This document shows, piece by piece, positions 46,101-58,127 of a stretch of DNA of 64,000 bases. The stretch covers positions 124,001-188,000 of the forward strand of contig JAHQIW010002308.1 of NCBI GenBank assembly GCA_019055375.1, written 5' to 3'. Position 1 is the stretch's first letter. Each line of letters starts with the position of its first letter. The translations under genes were made by a program, and so were the position numbers. This stretch comes from Parelaphostrongylus tenuis (Eukaryota; Nematoda; Chromadorea; Rhabditida; Metastrongylidae). A model generated the notes under the pieces. The model was given only the letters and a program-made list of their open reading frames with translations, was not told the DNA's origin and did no database searches.

Positions 46101-49100
46101 TAGTCCTTCGATAGCTCAAACCTCAAGAAATTGAGAAGAGTCTTTGCTTTTGAACGAAAGTTTTTTTGCAACATTCTAGCAAAAAGAAGAGATTTGTTCT
46201 TCACACGCGCGTAGATCAGAGCTCCAGTTTGGTACATATTTTTACCTACTACGGGTACTAGCTCTCCATCAGCCACTATTTGGAGACACCTAGCTGAATT
46301 TGAAGCATTAGATAGGAATCGTCCACTTTACGTGCAGTGCAAATTGTTCGTCACCGATTCCTCTCGTATGTAGAGGATCGATTGAACCAAAAGGCACGTG
46401 CTACTGATGAGACTTGACATGAAATTGACTAGCGAAAGATATAAGCCTAGCACTAGCGGTGCCATATGAGACCTCATGAAAGACTCAAAAAAGTTTTAGT
46501 ATGTACTATCGAAATAAAACTAACGAAGAAATATCAGCTTGGTAATCGTCAAAGAATACATTGTTAAAATGAAATCATTGGTCTGTTATCTAATGATTCA
46601 GCTGTAATCGCGGAAGACACAGCAGATGTTGAAGCTTCTCTCTTCACTCCCTAGATCAACTTTTGAAAAAAGAATGGAAAAAAGCTACTACTGACGTATT
46701 TTGTGGCCCCATTCTTTGCGTGCCACGCCCGTCATGATGGGAATACGGCGTGTTTCTGAACCAACTCAGCTCCAAACTCGGGTACCAGCTCTCCATCAAC
46801 CACTATTTTAGAGACGCCTAGCTGAATTTAAAGTATTAGATAGCAATTGTCAAGTTTGTTCTCTACAACTTACCTCATTTGTCAATGACTTACGAAGTAT
46901 GGCAGAGCTGAAGTTAAGACTCTTTCGAAGGCAACTCATCTGTTCTCGTGGTGTTTGGGCATCCTGGAAACGTATATAGAGCAACGTTTTCCAAATTTTT
47001 TATTGCTGGTTTATACGACGCTGTCAAGGAAAATCTCAATGCATTGCATGTATTTTCATTGCATAATCAATGCATGCACTTGCACCAACAGAACGTCGAA
47101 ACTTGACACGAATAACTGCGCTTTTCGCTTTGAAAACAATTATCTTAATCCAAACAATCAAAGAATTTTTACGGCTAAAATCCTTTCTCAAAGGCAACGG
47201 GGAAAACGATTTTTATACGGGAAAACATCTACAATGTTCTTTTGCAAAAAAATAGAATACACTGGCCTAAAAAACACCTTTTACAATACTGTTGGGACCG
47301 TGTAGAGTTCAAACCCACTGCTCTTCAAGAAAAAGTTTGTCGAGTTAGGCTCACCATCACACATGGTACTAATTCCGCTTGTACTCCTTCAATTATTTCT
47401 GAGAGGCATTTATCATTAACTGACTTCTCACACCTGCAAATATAAATAATCTGTGATGGAAAACATTGGTTGTGTTCGACTAATTTGTGGAATTCTAGGA
47501 CCGTTTGCTACACATTCAAGAATGACTATGAAAGTGATTCAAGCAAAACTGCAGAGCTCCTTGATAGACAACATATTCCATTGCTAGGTCCTACTGAACA
47601 AGGATGACCTGCCTCAGGTATTTGGCTAGGTTTTCGACACTCCATGCTGGAATTCCGTGCCTATGAACAGCCCATCCAGCTGTGGATGAACCACTCATTA
47701 TAATAGCTCGATGTGCTAATCCTGAATAGAAATCACATAAATTTGCCACAGAGACATTATTCTCTTCAAGTTCTTGTGCATGATGTCGAAAGTGATCACT
47801 CACCTTCAGTTACAGGACTGAGAGCAAGCAAACTGCATGAAGCGCCTCCTGCCGATTCCCCCATCAGAGTCACTTTAGATGGATCGCCTCCGAACTGCTT
47901 GATGTTTTCATGAATCCACTGTAGGGCCATCACCTGGTCCCATATGCCAAAGTTGCCTTCCACTTTTTCACCAACTTGCATATTAATGAAGCCTTGACCG
48001 GAAGAAAATTATAAATTAGGAATCAGATTCATAAGAATGCAGCGATACAGCAAAATCTGGAACTTTATTTTTTCATGTCGTAGACTAAAACGGACCCAAC
48101 CCTCTGCATGTCTACGTGTCTACCCCACCTCCCCCCCCCCCCCCCTCCCCCTCAGCGTGTTTCGTTCAACCATGGAGCGTGCTGCGTCTAACAATAACAC
48201 GCTGAGTTATACGCCATTGCAACACGCCCCATGCTCCATTTTCGGACGCAACACGCTGGGAATTAGGCACGCAGAGGGTTGAGTCTACGGTCTCGTAAGT
48301 GTTAGACCGTCATCATGCCTGCTCAGGACAGTGGGCGCTGGTATGAAACTATCAAGACCTTCGCCCTGCTTTTATCTCCGCCTTGTAATAACCTATTCGG
48401 TGGCTATTGCCAGCAACCTGTCACGGTGTCTTCGAGGTGCATAAATCGATATTAATCCCTGAGAGACGGCTATGCAAATCGATGCGTGCCTTTCGCTATT
48501 TGATTAAAGTTTTTTTTTGCAGTTTTGCGAAAATTTTTTGAATTCTTGTAGTACTTTGATAAATTTTTTCTTCCTGTTCATATAATTTTGGTTTAGACAT
48601 ATGCGTCTTGTATAGAGAAAGACATTGGTCTATTACGGATTTATGCTGAACTTGACAATAATCCACTGTATCGCATTGTATGGAGGATATCATGACAAAA
48701 AACTCTGATTTTGATCTACCATAGTTTTATACGATACCCAAAAGCCATGATAGTGAATAAAAATTGAAAGCAATGAGCAATTTACAACAAAAGTGATAAT
48801 GCATGCTGTATTCGATAATAGTTCAACGACAATCTCACTATGACAAGGCTTATATTAATCATTCGTTTATTTCCAGTTATTCAGAGTTGAGGTAGGCGAG
48901 AACAGGTTGAATACTTATGGACAGTGAAAGAATTCTGAGCGGTAAGGGGCAGCGGTGTTTGATCAAAAGGCCTAGAACATCGGCATTATGCAAACTATTG
49001 GTCAGTAATATGTGTCTCCAGAGAAGTATACTCGGTGCTTCTCTCCCATCCGCACCCATATTCATATAAAATGTTTTTTATTCCCTTTCAAGACTTTGGT

Positions 49101-52100
49101 AATTATTCGGTAGCTTATATATCGAGAATATGAATGATGTAATTTATTTTTTAGATGGTTTCTATACTATGCTGTAAGGGTGAAGTAAAATCTTTGGTAC
49201 TTATATGTTAGACGGCGATAAATTTTTGAGTCGATCTCATTCACTGATCAGGATCTTTTTTTAAAAGTGTTAGTAATCATTCGAAAGCTCAAATTTCTAG
49301 CTACAAATATGCGTTGCCGTTTTTTTCAGATCAGCCTTTCATGTCGCTGCAGCATACAGAATAGAATTTCTTTCTCATTCGCCTTTTACCTTCTTTTACC
49401 ACGCATATATATCGCTGGATGCACGAAAAGCATATCAGCGTGTAGACGTGTAGACAATTTTCCATAGCTTCAGATTCCACGTTTCTATCTAAAGGTGATG
49501 TAAATGTGGTGGAAAATTCCAAATTGAATAACAATATTCAAAACGCGATCGGTCGTTCCGCCCAGCCCCGTTCCTCCGCTCCGTGAGTTGCCCGGTAAGC
49601 AAAGTCACCAAAGAGGTTCATAGCTGAGTAAAATGTGAAGGCAAGTCACAACAGCGACTTTTTTAGTAAGATAATCGCCTGATCTACCGCGTAACTCGAC
49701 AATGATCTGCCGCATTATGCATTGAAACGGTGGCAACGTTTGTTATTTTATTGAGGACTTTTTTACCGCATCGACAAAAACTTCAATTAAAAACTCGCGA
49801 TTTTGACACAACGGGAAATTTTGTATAAGCTGTCATGCTTTTCGTGCTTCTAGCTATTTATAGTTGCGGTTAAAATAAAGGCAAAATGCGAGTGAGAAAT
49901 AGATTTCTTTCTGGTTGCTACACGGATATAGAAGCGAGTTTTGAAAAACTGGTGACATATTGTTGTAGCCAGAAATTTAAGCTTTCGAATGACTACAAAT
50001 ATTCCTGTGACAATTGCCTGTTCAGCGAATAAAAGTGGCGAGGAGATTTGTCACCGCTCAACATAAAAATACCAATTTTTCTTCAACACTTGAGCATCTT
50101 TCGTTGGACAAAGGTTTCCATTCAGATTTTACTAATTGATAGCACAAATCTCAACAATCAATGATAAGCTTGGTTTTTTTATCAGGACGTTTCAGTGTGC
50201 TGTTATAGCTAAGAGATCATTGAGTTTCGCACTCGGCTCTGTGTCGGCCATGAAGCGCAGTTTACATGTGGCGTACGTTGCGCACCTAATTTAAAACTCA
50301 ACGTTTTTAAGCTGTGACGACGAACTAAGAATTCTCCCTTGAAGACTAAGCATATCCTCGAGACTTTCATACTGAATTTACCGAGATTGATGTCGCCGAA
50401 GAGCTGCTGAATCTTTTGAGGAAATCGTTGCTCATTGAAAAATGCTCAAGTGTTAAATAACAAATTTTTCCCCTGTTACAGTGTAATACAAAGGCCTTTT
50501 GAGAAATGGAGTACATCTTTTGATTTTTTGAGATTTAAAGCTATCGACTAACTACTAAAATGTCTGAAGAGAGCGAAAAATACGTTCTTTCGAATACGGA
50601 TGCCGATAGGGGAAGTAACGCATCATGCTCAATGATGAACGCGCTCTTCCTACACTCACTTTAGCTACATGTTAGAAATACCTCCATATAAACCTCGGCT
50701 AGAGATGTTTAGTTGCAGAAGATGTGTTTTTTAAGCTACGTTCTCTCAAGAGATACAAATGCTCAATAGGGGTTGGAAGTTTATTGTTGCATAAGGATGT
50801 GGTATTACCACTGAAAAATGAAGATTTTTAAAGGAATAGTCACTCTTTGTATCAAAAAACCATCGTAGAAGACGCATTTGAGGCGTGAAATGTGATAATC
50901 TTTTCGCTTTTACAGCGTCATTTGGCAACCTTATAGAAAACCAATTTCATGGTCGAATCCCCGAGATTTGGGCTATCTAATGATTATTAAAACTTTAGTA
51001 AAGAGCTATATAGCGGCCTCAGCCGAGCAAATGAAGAAAATCGAGTGTGAAAAAAATTTTATTTTCTCTGTTACAACGAAATGAAAAGTTTTTTTCTAAA
51101 GCTAAACAGGCTTTTGGAATCACAGATATTTAGGCTTTCGAATTGATACCAAATGTCTAACAGAAAACTTTTCTGCGGCGAGAAAGGCCTTCAAACATTC
51201 GTTTATCTGAGCTGGTACACGTCGTCTCATAGGGTTTAAGCCCCAGAAAAGCTGAAGCCGTGGTTGAAACCACAGATTCGATATCTTGTTTTTTTTCTAA
51301 AATTTGATGGCAGGGTACGATGTGAGTCATTTTACACATGATTCGTCATCCCAATTTACTGCGAGGAACCCAGCACTTATTGCCTTCGATTCGTTTCTCA
51401 CATTCATCTCCCACTGAGACCATGGAATGCATCACACTTACTTCGGCTGTTGAATGTGAATTTTGTCTTTTTTTATAAATGTTACAGAATGCTAATCGAG
51501 ACGATTTTTTAGCAGTCTTAGAGATAAGTGAGTTCCTAACTGTTCATCTGACTTATTGCAGGAATTATTAAGAGAGGAGGTAGAACCAATGCCTTCTTTA
51601 ATTTTTGTTTCCTGACCCTTCTGACTAACCACTCCGCTACATCGCCTCTCTTTTTCCTCCCCAATGTGAATTATAACAGCAAGAAATGGAGGTAAGAGTA
51701 GAATTTTGTTTGTGATACTGTTGTATCACCAATAAGGTCCATAAGCGAGGGCCTCAACGGTGTCGTGATAGTGCGCGCTGCTTCGCGAGTCAAATAAAGA
51801 TTGAAGTTCATGACACTAAAACATCAGTTTCCAAGTTTCGCTCGAATCTCCATTTTTGCGAATCCATTGTAGTTTGCCATTAGAAATGTAATTAGGCATG
51901 TAATATAGAACAAGAATTGACAGCTAAGAATTCAATCAGAATTCTAGACTAAACATTTATTCCAAGAATTTAGCTAGTGAGAGAAATTTTTCAGGATTAC
52001 CTATCATGATATGTTTGGCATGAAGCTTTGATCTTAGTTAGTCATGGGTTAAAACCGGCAGAATGCCTATCAATACTTAACATTTTTCTTAAAGTTCCAC

Positions 52101-55100
52101 GTACCCACATGCATAGAGGGTGTATGGGATTGATTTGATTGCAGTAACAAATACACGCTTACCAAGTGGCCCAAGCCGGTAGTTGATACTGACGAAAGTT
52201 ATTCCGTTGAGGACGATATTTCGAACCACAGTCTGAAAAGAACCATGCTCAACACTGGATGAAATGTTATTCTTTAGCCGGTTGATAACCTCCATATCAA
52301 TTCCTGTATCGGCTGATCCAGCCAGGAACGATCCGCCATGAATCCAGACAATGACTGGAGATATTTTCGACTCGTCTTCATGGTCCTACAACTAATGTTG
52401 TAAAATTCCTCTTCCTACTTCATTATTTAAACAGTTTAGCAGTTTAGGTCACTGACATAAAGACTGAATATGTTCAGATAGAGGCAATCTTCGCTTTGTT
52501 GCTTCATATTCTCGGCTGAAAATTTATCGTAGCGATGAAGATCTACCATGAACTGTATGCATGGAGGACCGTATTCTGCAGCCAGAAGTTCTTGAGTCCA
52601 TCGAGATTTCTTCACTGGCTTCTGAAATTGTAAACTAACCATGAGTCCTATGGTTCAAGGTCTATCAAGAATTTGCTATATGACTTTAACTTTCTTTTTT
52701 TTAAAGTTGAGAAATTTTCTATAACTATTATATTAGTGGCTTTGTAGAATTCTTAGACTCTAAAGTCAATAGTGAAGCTCTTACGTTTGCTGTTTCTAAC
52801 GTGTAATATGTTCGACGAAACAAAGAGAATATTAAGGAGAATTGTGTAAGAGAACAAGTGATTTATAGTTGAGCAACCAAGAGTATCGGAAGATGCAGAA
52901 GAATAGTAGAGTGGTTAGTGATACCTCTTTCGCGGCAGGCTACGAGTCCAATTCCCTTCCATCGCTCTGCAATCCATGTGATAGTGCCTAAGCTCGACTA
53001 TCTCCAAGATTGTATAAAAAACAATTCCACGACCTATTACGACAGTCATGAAAATAAGTTTGCAAGCTACAGACGAAACAGCGTTACATTTTCGAAGACT
53101 TTTGTGGTCGATGAAGGCGAGGAAACGAAACGGTTGTGGACTGTGCAAAATTCACTAAACAAGTGTGTGCTGGTTATGTGAAAAAAAGAGCGAACACTTT
53201 GGTGCATTTTCAGCAAACGAAAGTGATCTCCTTTCAAGGTGTACCCTCTCAATTCGTGATCAAAGTATATTTCTTGGTCGCAAAGTGCAATGTAAGACGA
53301 TATCATCTTTCTACTACATATCCCTGACTGAATACTTGAAACTCACATTTGAAACCTAGCCAGAAGTGCTTTCTCAACGCAGCTTATGACTTCTGTGCTA
53401 TAGCAGAGTTCTTTAAGGTTAAGAAAAATGGTGCATTATAACAAATTATGATGCTGCTTGTGATCCTTAGCATTATCAATGTGTTTTCGTTTTCGGTTTT
53501 CTCGGTGGACAGGAGAATAACGAGCTGGTAGAATTTTGTCAGTGAGTACGTCATTTAAAGCTCCCATGTCATATTGATCACTCTTGAAGACAAATTGTTA
53601 AGGGAGTGGAACATTGTGATCTTCTTATGTCATTTGTCAGACAAATGGTGATATGAGCGGCCTGTTTGGTAGCGTCTGCTCCTGAATATTACCAAGAGCT
53701 TTTCTTTGGACGAATCTTTCTATTCATAAGAAGGCGACACCAGCGAAACGTTGGGTGCAGCAAAATTTGTTAACGACCTCATGTAAGCTTTTTGTTAGAA
53801 ACGAGAGCTTTGATCATCCATGTTAAGTTCAAGTGAGATTCAATATGAGCAAGGTACTGAGAACATAGAAGTGCATAGACCTCCGCCAACCTTCATGGAG
53901 AAGACATTGAATTGTGCATTCAGGTCAGATTCCATAGCATTTCGAAATGCGTAATCCATTTCTATAGAGTCCTGATCTCAGAATAATGGGAGAGACGTGG
54001 TGGACCCGGCGCAACGTCGAAAAAGTAATACTAACCTGAAACCGCAATAGAGCTGAGATGCGAGCTTGAAAACTTGAAGCCTACGGCGGTTTCGAATCCG
54101 TGATTACCCTTTCCGGCTGTTGGGATGACACTAAATTCTCCACTGCACCATCGAGGCCTTTATCTCAGCCATGTCTCAGCTTATTCGGCAGCTGTCAGTA
54201 ATCACACCGTCATGAGACTGATCTAGGTTGGAATAGCTTGTCATAGTAGAGCGACGGCTTCGACAGTGTCATGCCAACAAGCGCTGCATCAGAAGGGTGT
54301 AGTGGCCATGACACCAAAAACATCAATTCCAAGTTTTGTCTCGCCACGCCCATCATTGTACTTCACATCGTATCCTGCCGGTAAAAATGAATCAGGCTGG
54401 GAACAAGGTCAAAATTGTGATGAGAACTAGGAAATCAGTTTAACTGGGGTTTGTGTCGATTTATATTCCCTAAATGAATCACACTTACGATGATTGCTAA
54501 CAGCCATCGAATAGGCCAGGTATATTATGGGCAAAAGAAGAGCAGAACGAGGCCATCACATAGTTGGTATCTCAGTAGACCTGTAGATACATTTCGCATA
54601 GTGTCTTGCTGTTAATGAGGAATTAGGCAGAGAATAAAATTGAGAAGATGTAATGAGACTTTGTAAAGTTGCAATCCTCAAATCCTGAGTAGAAAATGTG
54701 GTGTAATAATCAATTCAAGCGAACTGAGCAAAGATTACGTGACTTTTTCAAAATCCTATATTCGCATAGGAGCTGATGAACTAGAAGACCTGTCGAATGA
54801 ACATCAGTGTCTAACTACTTTAGGATACAGAAACGTTTTGTGTTTGTCTTAGAACACAATGAAAGCAGCGGCGAAACTTGCAGAACAATAGACACATTTT
54901 TTCATGGATTAAACTTACCGCAAATCTTAGATTTCCGACTGGAGGTTCAGCAAACGGAATGCCACGAAATATCTGAATCTGCCGGCCGTCGACGTTGTAA
55001 ATTTGGCCACGAACGAGACCCTGCTCAACCCAAACCGATCGTGATTTCGCCAATGTCAGAGCCGTAGTGCAATAGTAGGGCAATGAGAGTATTAAAAACG

Positions 55101-55110
55101 CAGTTAGCAT
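41577..55110 (-). CDS. Type-B carboxylesterase, copy A (membrane-anchored)
   Basis: Alpha/beta-hydrolase of the carboxylesterase/cholinesterase family, expected in the secretory pathway. Exons in transcript order: 55110-54919, 52621-52457, 52385-52290, 52232-52163, 47992-47804, 47721-47609, 47433-47355, 46963-46874, 46821-46747, about 45770-45692, 45644-45491, 45080-45020, 44865-44743, 44685-44622, 43125-42957, 42436-42301 and 41645-41577. [17 protein letters not shown] is a signal peptide. GESAGG carries the nucleophile Ser, NTEMGW the acidic member and FHGLDHAF the His of the triad. The C-terminal exon encodes a membrane helix cut short by TGA at 41577 where copy B has Trp. Phases around the exon at 45.7 kb do not close, so that part is uncertain. 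The substrate cannot be told from sequence. Confidence 0.88.
42100..42235 (+). repeat. Interspersed repeat R1
   Basis: AATACAATTTTATTTTTGTT, GTCGGGATTTGAGCTTTTGA and CTGCTAACAGTC. In the last intron of esterase A. Confidence 0.5.
44094..44573 (-). mobile_element. Mariner-like remnant with three parallel terminal repeats
   Basis: Minus strand reads [38 protein letters not shown] and [13 protein letters not shown], the first half of a mariner transposase with one stop. ITR-like sequences AAACCGTCGTTACTTTTGCA (44094), AAACCGTCATTACTTTTTCA (44415) and AAACCGCCATTGCTTTTGTA (44544) all point the same way. Lies in the esterase A intron 43126-44621. Confidence 0.7.
44622..46963 (-). CDS. Carboxylesterase A: middle exons (acidic triad region)
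   Basis: 46963-46874 gives [18 protein letters not shown] (family CLR motif). 46821-46747 gives [17 protein letters not shown] (family VDG.xxP motif). About 45770-45692 gives [16 protein letters not shown], the acidic-residue loop. 45644-45491 gives [20 protein letters not shown]. 45080-45020 gives [15 protein letters not shown]. 44865-44743 gives [13 protein letters not shown] and [17 protein letters not shown]. 44685-44622 gives [13 protein letters not shown]. Lengths and phases from 45080 onward match copy B exon by exon (61, 123, 64 versus 70 bp). Confidence 0.8.
46240..46293 (-). pseudogene. Decayed duplicate of the esterase VDG exon
   Basis: About 75 bp here repeat the esterase A exon 46821-46747 together with its upstream intron edge, some 530 bp further downstream in the gene. 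One A is missing after the third codon group, so [11 protein letters not shown] becomes a stop. It is a local exon duplication that has lost its frame. Confidence 0.6.
46240..46500. repeat. FB1 element in esterase A intron
   Basis: TCGATTGAACCAAAAGGCAC, GCACTAGCGGTGCCATATGA and GAGACCTCATGAAAGACTCA match the FB1 right arm. Partly overlaps the decayed exon copy. Confidence 0.45.
47355..47992 (-). CDS. Carboxylesterase A: nucleophile-elbow exons
   Basis: 47992-47804 reads [36 protein letters not shown] and [11 protein letters not shown]. The catalytic serine codon is near 47854. 47721-47609 reads [18 protein letters not shown]. 47433-47355 gives [16 protein letters not shown]; a start at 47426 is the alternative that keeps phase 0. 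Confidence 0.92.
48078..48293. repeat. Short inverted-repeat element with C15 tract
   Basis: The ends pair: GTAGACTAAAACGGACCCAA and CCTCTGCATG at the left against GCAGAGGGTTGAGTCTACGG at the right. Inside, CAGCGTGTTTCGTTCAACCA and ATGGAGCGTGCTGCG pair with the inverse near 48230-48260. A C15 run lies at 48131-48145. In the esterase A intron 47993-52162. Confidence 0.7.
49265..49400 (-). repeat. Interspersed repeat R1, reverse orientation
   Basis: GTGTTAGTAATCATTCGAAA then GCTCAAATTTCTAGCTACAA. Confidence 0.45.
49885..50035 (+). repeat. Interspersed repeat R1
   Basis: AATTTAAGCTTTCGAATGAC then TACAAATATTCCTGTGACAA. In the long esterase A intron. Confidence 0.45.
51040..51190 (+). repeat. 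Interspersed repeat R1
   Basis: ATCGAGTGTGAAAAAAATTT, TGTTACAACGAAATGAAAAG, TTGGAATCACAGATATTTAG, GGCGAGAAAGG. Confidence 0.5.
52163..55110 (-). CDS. Carboxylesterase A: signal peptide and oxyanion-hole exons
   Basis: 55110-54919 starts at the ATG before a hydrophobic leader. An upstream in-frame ATG near 55215 would bury the leader, so the inner one is preferred. This exon continues [20 protein letters not shown] and EPPVGNLRF, the family N-terminal signature. 52621-52457 gives [10 protein letters not shown] and [10 protein letters not shown], the second family signature. 52385-52290 gives [18 protein letters not shown], with the HGG oxyanion hole. A 57-bp intron separates it from 52232-52163, which gives [23 protein letters not shown] 17 bases before the ATG could be a trans-splice acceptor. 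Confidence 0.9.
52891..53122 (+). repeat. tRNA-derived SINE, family S2
   Basis: AGAGTGGTTAGTGATACCTC head, then GCTCGACTATCTCCAAGATT, CGACCTATTACGACAGTCAT and AGACTTTTGTGGTCGATGAA. In the first intron of esterase A. Confidence 0.6.
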
Positions 55111-56229
55111 TTGATGGTCACGCAACCCTGCAATCGTGTCACTAATCATGTGACTTGGTGTTTTAGAAGAATGTGACATGTGACGGTAAGTAATTACATC
55201 CGATCGCCTCTCCATCGCTGTAATAATGAGTGAAAAACAAGTAACGGCTATTTGTGTGTTGTCGTAAATCGCGTCGCTGATTATCTACTTCATATCCAAA
55301 CCGAATTTTCTTCTATCTCACCCTACCTTTTCTTGATAAGCTGCTTGAAGCGTTCCGCGATGACTGGTTTGCTCATGAGCAACTTTCAGAGCTCTTTGGA
55401 GGTTGAGATGGGAGCGACCAACGGCTGCATCTCGTAAAATTCTCAGTTTGACCGAAGTCTTTTTCAAAATGTAATCCACATAGGAGCTATGTCATAACAA
55501 CATATGAAAACGATTAGATAAGTGTGCAGCATTGAGATAAATGTTCTGAAAAGACGGTTTTTGAGACGAGGTTTTATAAAAAATCGCACTTATGCCTCTT
55601 ATCGTCTCGTTTTAGGTCTAGTTCACAGTTGCTTTTGCTTCCGTGCTCAAATCGTGCTCCTTGTCTAAGAACACATTGATCAACTTCTTCGCTGATCGGC
55701 TTTTACCTTCTCTGCTAAGCTTAACGGACTCTAAAGACACCCATTGTTGGAATCGATAAGTGCTCAAAGATCACACGGAACTATCAAACCAAGTAGTTAA
55801 CATTAAGATGTGACGTTAGTGCTCTCAGTAACCTACATGAATGATTGCTCCACCAGTCGTTTTCCTAGAAGGTGTACCCCAATTATGAGCGGAGCTGTAC
55901 AACTATTTTTTGCAACATAACAAAAATTCAAATATAGTTTAAAAATCGCGCAGTTCATGAAAGGAATTATCAGTTGCTTGTTCAGATTTCCGTCACTTTG
56001 ACAACCCTATTTAAGTGGAACTGAGCAGAAGTAAACCTGTACTATTTTTTAACAATTTTTTGAGCTTCTTAGGCTCCATTCTAAATCAATTGTTTCGCTC
56101 TTTTCTTTTTGAAGTAATATCTCATAAGTCATAAACAAGTTTTGGGGTTGAATAATGAAACGTGCAAGTTGTCTTCTTCCGCTCTGCAGTGAAACTCTTC
56201 ATAACCTCAATCAAAGTTGACTTACTTAC
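55111..56229. other. Interval upstream of esterase A, nothing recognised
   Basis: About 1.1 kb with no exon, repeat or known motif that I can support. The promoter of esterase A is expected here but no element stands out. Confidence 0.4.
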
Positions 56230-57190
56230 CAAGATTCAGTGCAAGACGCCTTCACTGGTTAAGCGGGCCCCAGCATAGTTTCCAGTCGTTTCTCTCTCGA
56301 GCAACAGTCGTCCATGGTGGTGGTCTGCTTCGAGATGGTGATGTAGGCGAAGCTCATTCCGTCAATCCAAACTCGTTGCCATCCGTGGATGCGGATGTTT
56401 GACGTTAGCCACAAGCACGTCCGCCCTTCGTCTAGGTGGTCTTCCAGGAGGGCGCTTGCGTTCTCTTGGAGTCCACTACATTGTTCTTTTCGCCCATCTG
56501 TCACCTGTCATCTTATTAGATGGCTGGGCCATCTGTGTTTCGCTATCAATGTGTATATTTCTGGATCATGAGAATGAGGCAGGTTGCAAGGAACGATGCT
56601 GTGCAGACCGGCTAGACATTGTAAGTGCCGGTTGATCTTTAGAAGACTTCGCTCAATCTCTCAATGCAGCCATGGTAGGCAGACCTCTTGACGCAGTTGT
56701 AGCGCCATCCACGTCTTTGCTGAGTAAGAGAGCGCTGAGAGGACTGTCGAATCAAAAACGTGAGCATGAGAGTCCGCTATGTGGTCTGACTACTTTGAGA
56801 GGCCCAGATGCGGACCCTGCTGCTCTTCCTCTTCTGTCTAGTTACTCCTTCATGCTGTTCTCCATGTTCACTGAACGTCCAGGGCACACGTACGAGGTGT
56901 TCCTCCTAATCGGAGAACCATCTAATTCGATTTGCTCACGTTCACTAAATGGATTCTCCATGAATATCGTTCTTGTCGTGTTTATGCACAGCCTAATCTT
57001 CTTTTCAATTCTTTGAGTTTCTGGAGCATCGATCATGTTTTACTGGTAGTTTTGGAAAAACATGGCGATATCGTCCGCAAAATCGAAGGATCGATAGGAA
57101 TTCACCGTCAATCTGTAGGCCTTTTTCATCCCAGTCGAGCGACGCCAGCATCCACTACGGTGCGGCGGTATAGTCTATGAGTCATGAGCT
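56230..57190 (-). mobile_element. RTE-type LINE remnant with RT active-site motif
   Basis: Minus strand, in order: GLQIDGEFLSILRF with FADDIAMF (RT catalytic FADD) after a frame change; MENPFSEREQIELDGSPI; NTSYVCPGRSVNMENSMKE; and near 56440 PPGRPPRRRADV. Nematode RTE-type reverse transcriptases have FADDIVLF, then YVYLGRSMNMEND, then GRPPTRW in that order. Frames break repeatedly. It occupies most of the space between the esterase A start and the REV3 remnant. Confidence 0.72.
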
Positions 57191-57484
57191 GCAATCATTG
57201 CTTATCTGCATTGCTCTAGTCCCATGGTATCCAGCAATACACATGACCACTGTGTAGGTCAAATGCGTATTCAGTCGTTTTTGCAGTGCTCGGCCCACGC
57301 CCCATCTGTGCCCTACTTTGTAGAAGGGAGGGGAGACGTGTGTGATGGTAGCACAATGTACAATAATATTGTGTCATCACCACTTTTTCAGTCGATGGGT
57401 TGCGGCTGGTGAATACAAATTCTACATCTCATCGACTGTTTTTTGAACCTCGCTATAAACAATCAATATAAACTGTAAGAATGT

Positions 57485-57660
57485 TTGAAGCCTCATCGAG
57501 GTTGTTACGCTAGAGCCATACACGTGTTTCGGAGGTCTCGCCCCATCACATACGTCTCCCTACCCTCCTACAAAGTGGATCTCTATGGGGCCTGGGCCAC
57601 TGATGAAAACCTCCGAAAGACGTGCATGGCTCTGACGTAACAACCTCGATTGGTTTTAAA
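57485..57660. repeat. Inverted repeat with central spacer
   Basis: Left arm GAGGTTGTTACGCTAGAGCC and ATACACGTGTTTCGGAGG; right arm CCTCCGAAAGACGTGCATGG and CTCTGACGTAACAACCTCGA. Arms about 50 bp. Confidence 0.75.
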
Positions 57661-57976
57661 CATTCTTGAAGGTTGTATTATTTTCTACAAAAATTTTCTT
57701 TTGCCACCCGATTTCACATAGATTTTATGGCATTTAGCAGTTTCACGTTCCTGAACTAGGAAGTATGCATTGAGACAACGATGTCGTAATAAAAATTGAC
57801 GTAATAAATAATGAGCTTTTTATTGTTTGTTTCCGTAACATTGAGAAAGCTGCTGCTATAGTTTTTCTCGGACTTTTATTTACCTAATGTTTTGTGAAGG
57901 TAAACGGAATTTTGTTGTCAGTACACAGCTGTGTTTGAAAATACTAAATTATACCTTTATTTCGAGTGCTTTGTTT

Positions 57977-58113
57977 TATTTGAGCCAACTTGTCATGTGG
58001 TCTGGTAAGGGCTCTTGTACAGCCCGATACACGTGTTTCGTCCTTACACGTACACGTGTATCGGGCTGTACAAGAGCCCTTACCGGACTCACATGACAAT
58101 TTGACTCAAATAA
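57977..58113. repeat. Near-perfect hairpin, arms about 58 bp
   Basis: Left arm GGTAAGGGCTCTTGTACAGC then CCGATACACGT; right arm ACACGTGTATCGGGCTGTAC then AAGAGCCCTTACC. The loop is under 20 bases. The outer arm pairs TTATTTGAGCCAACTTGTCA with its inverse. The few mismatches suggest a young insertion. Confidence 0.85.
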
Positions 58114-58127
58114 TAATAAAAAGTACT

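Noticed and set aside
54820..55215. Upstream ATG (55215) as the start of esterase A
   Set aside because: It would put about 35 polar residues before the hydrophobic leader; the inner ATG at 55110 gives a normal signal peptide and follows a TTGCAG site.
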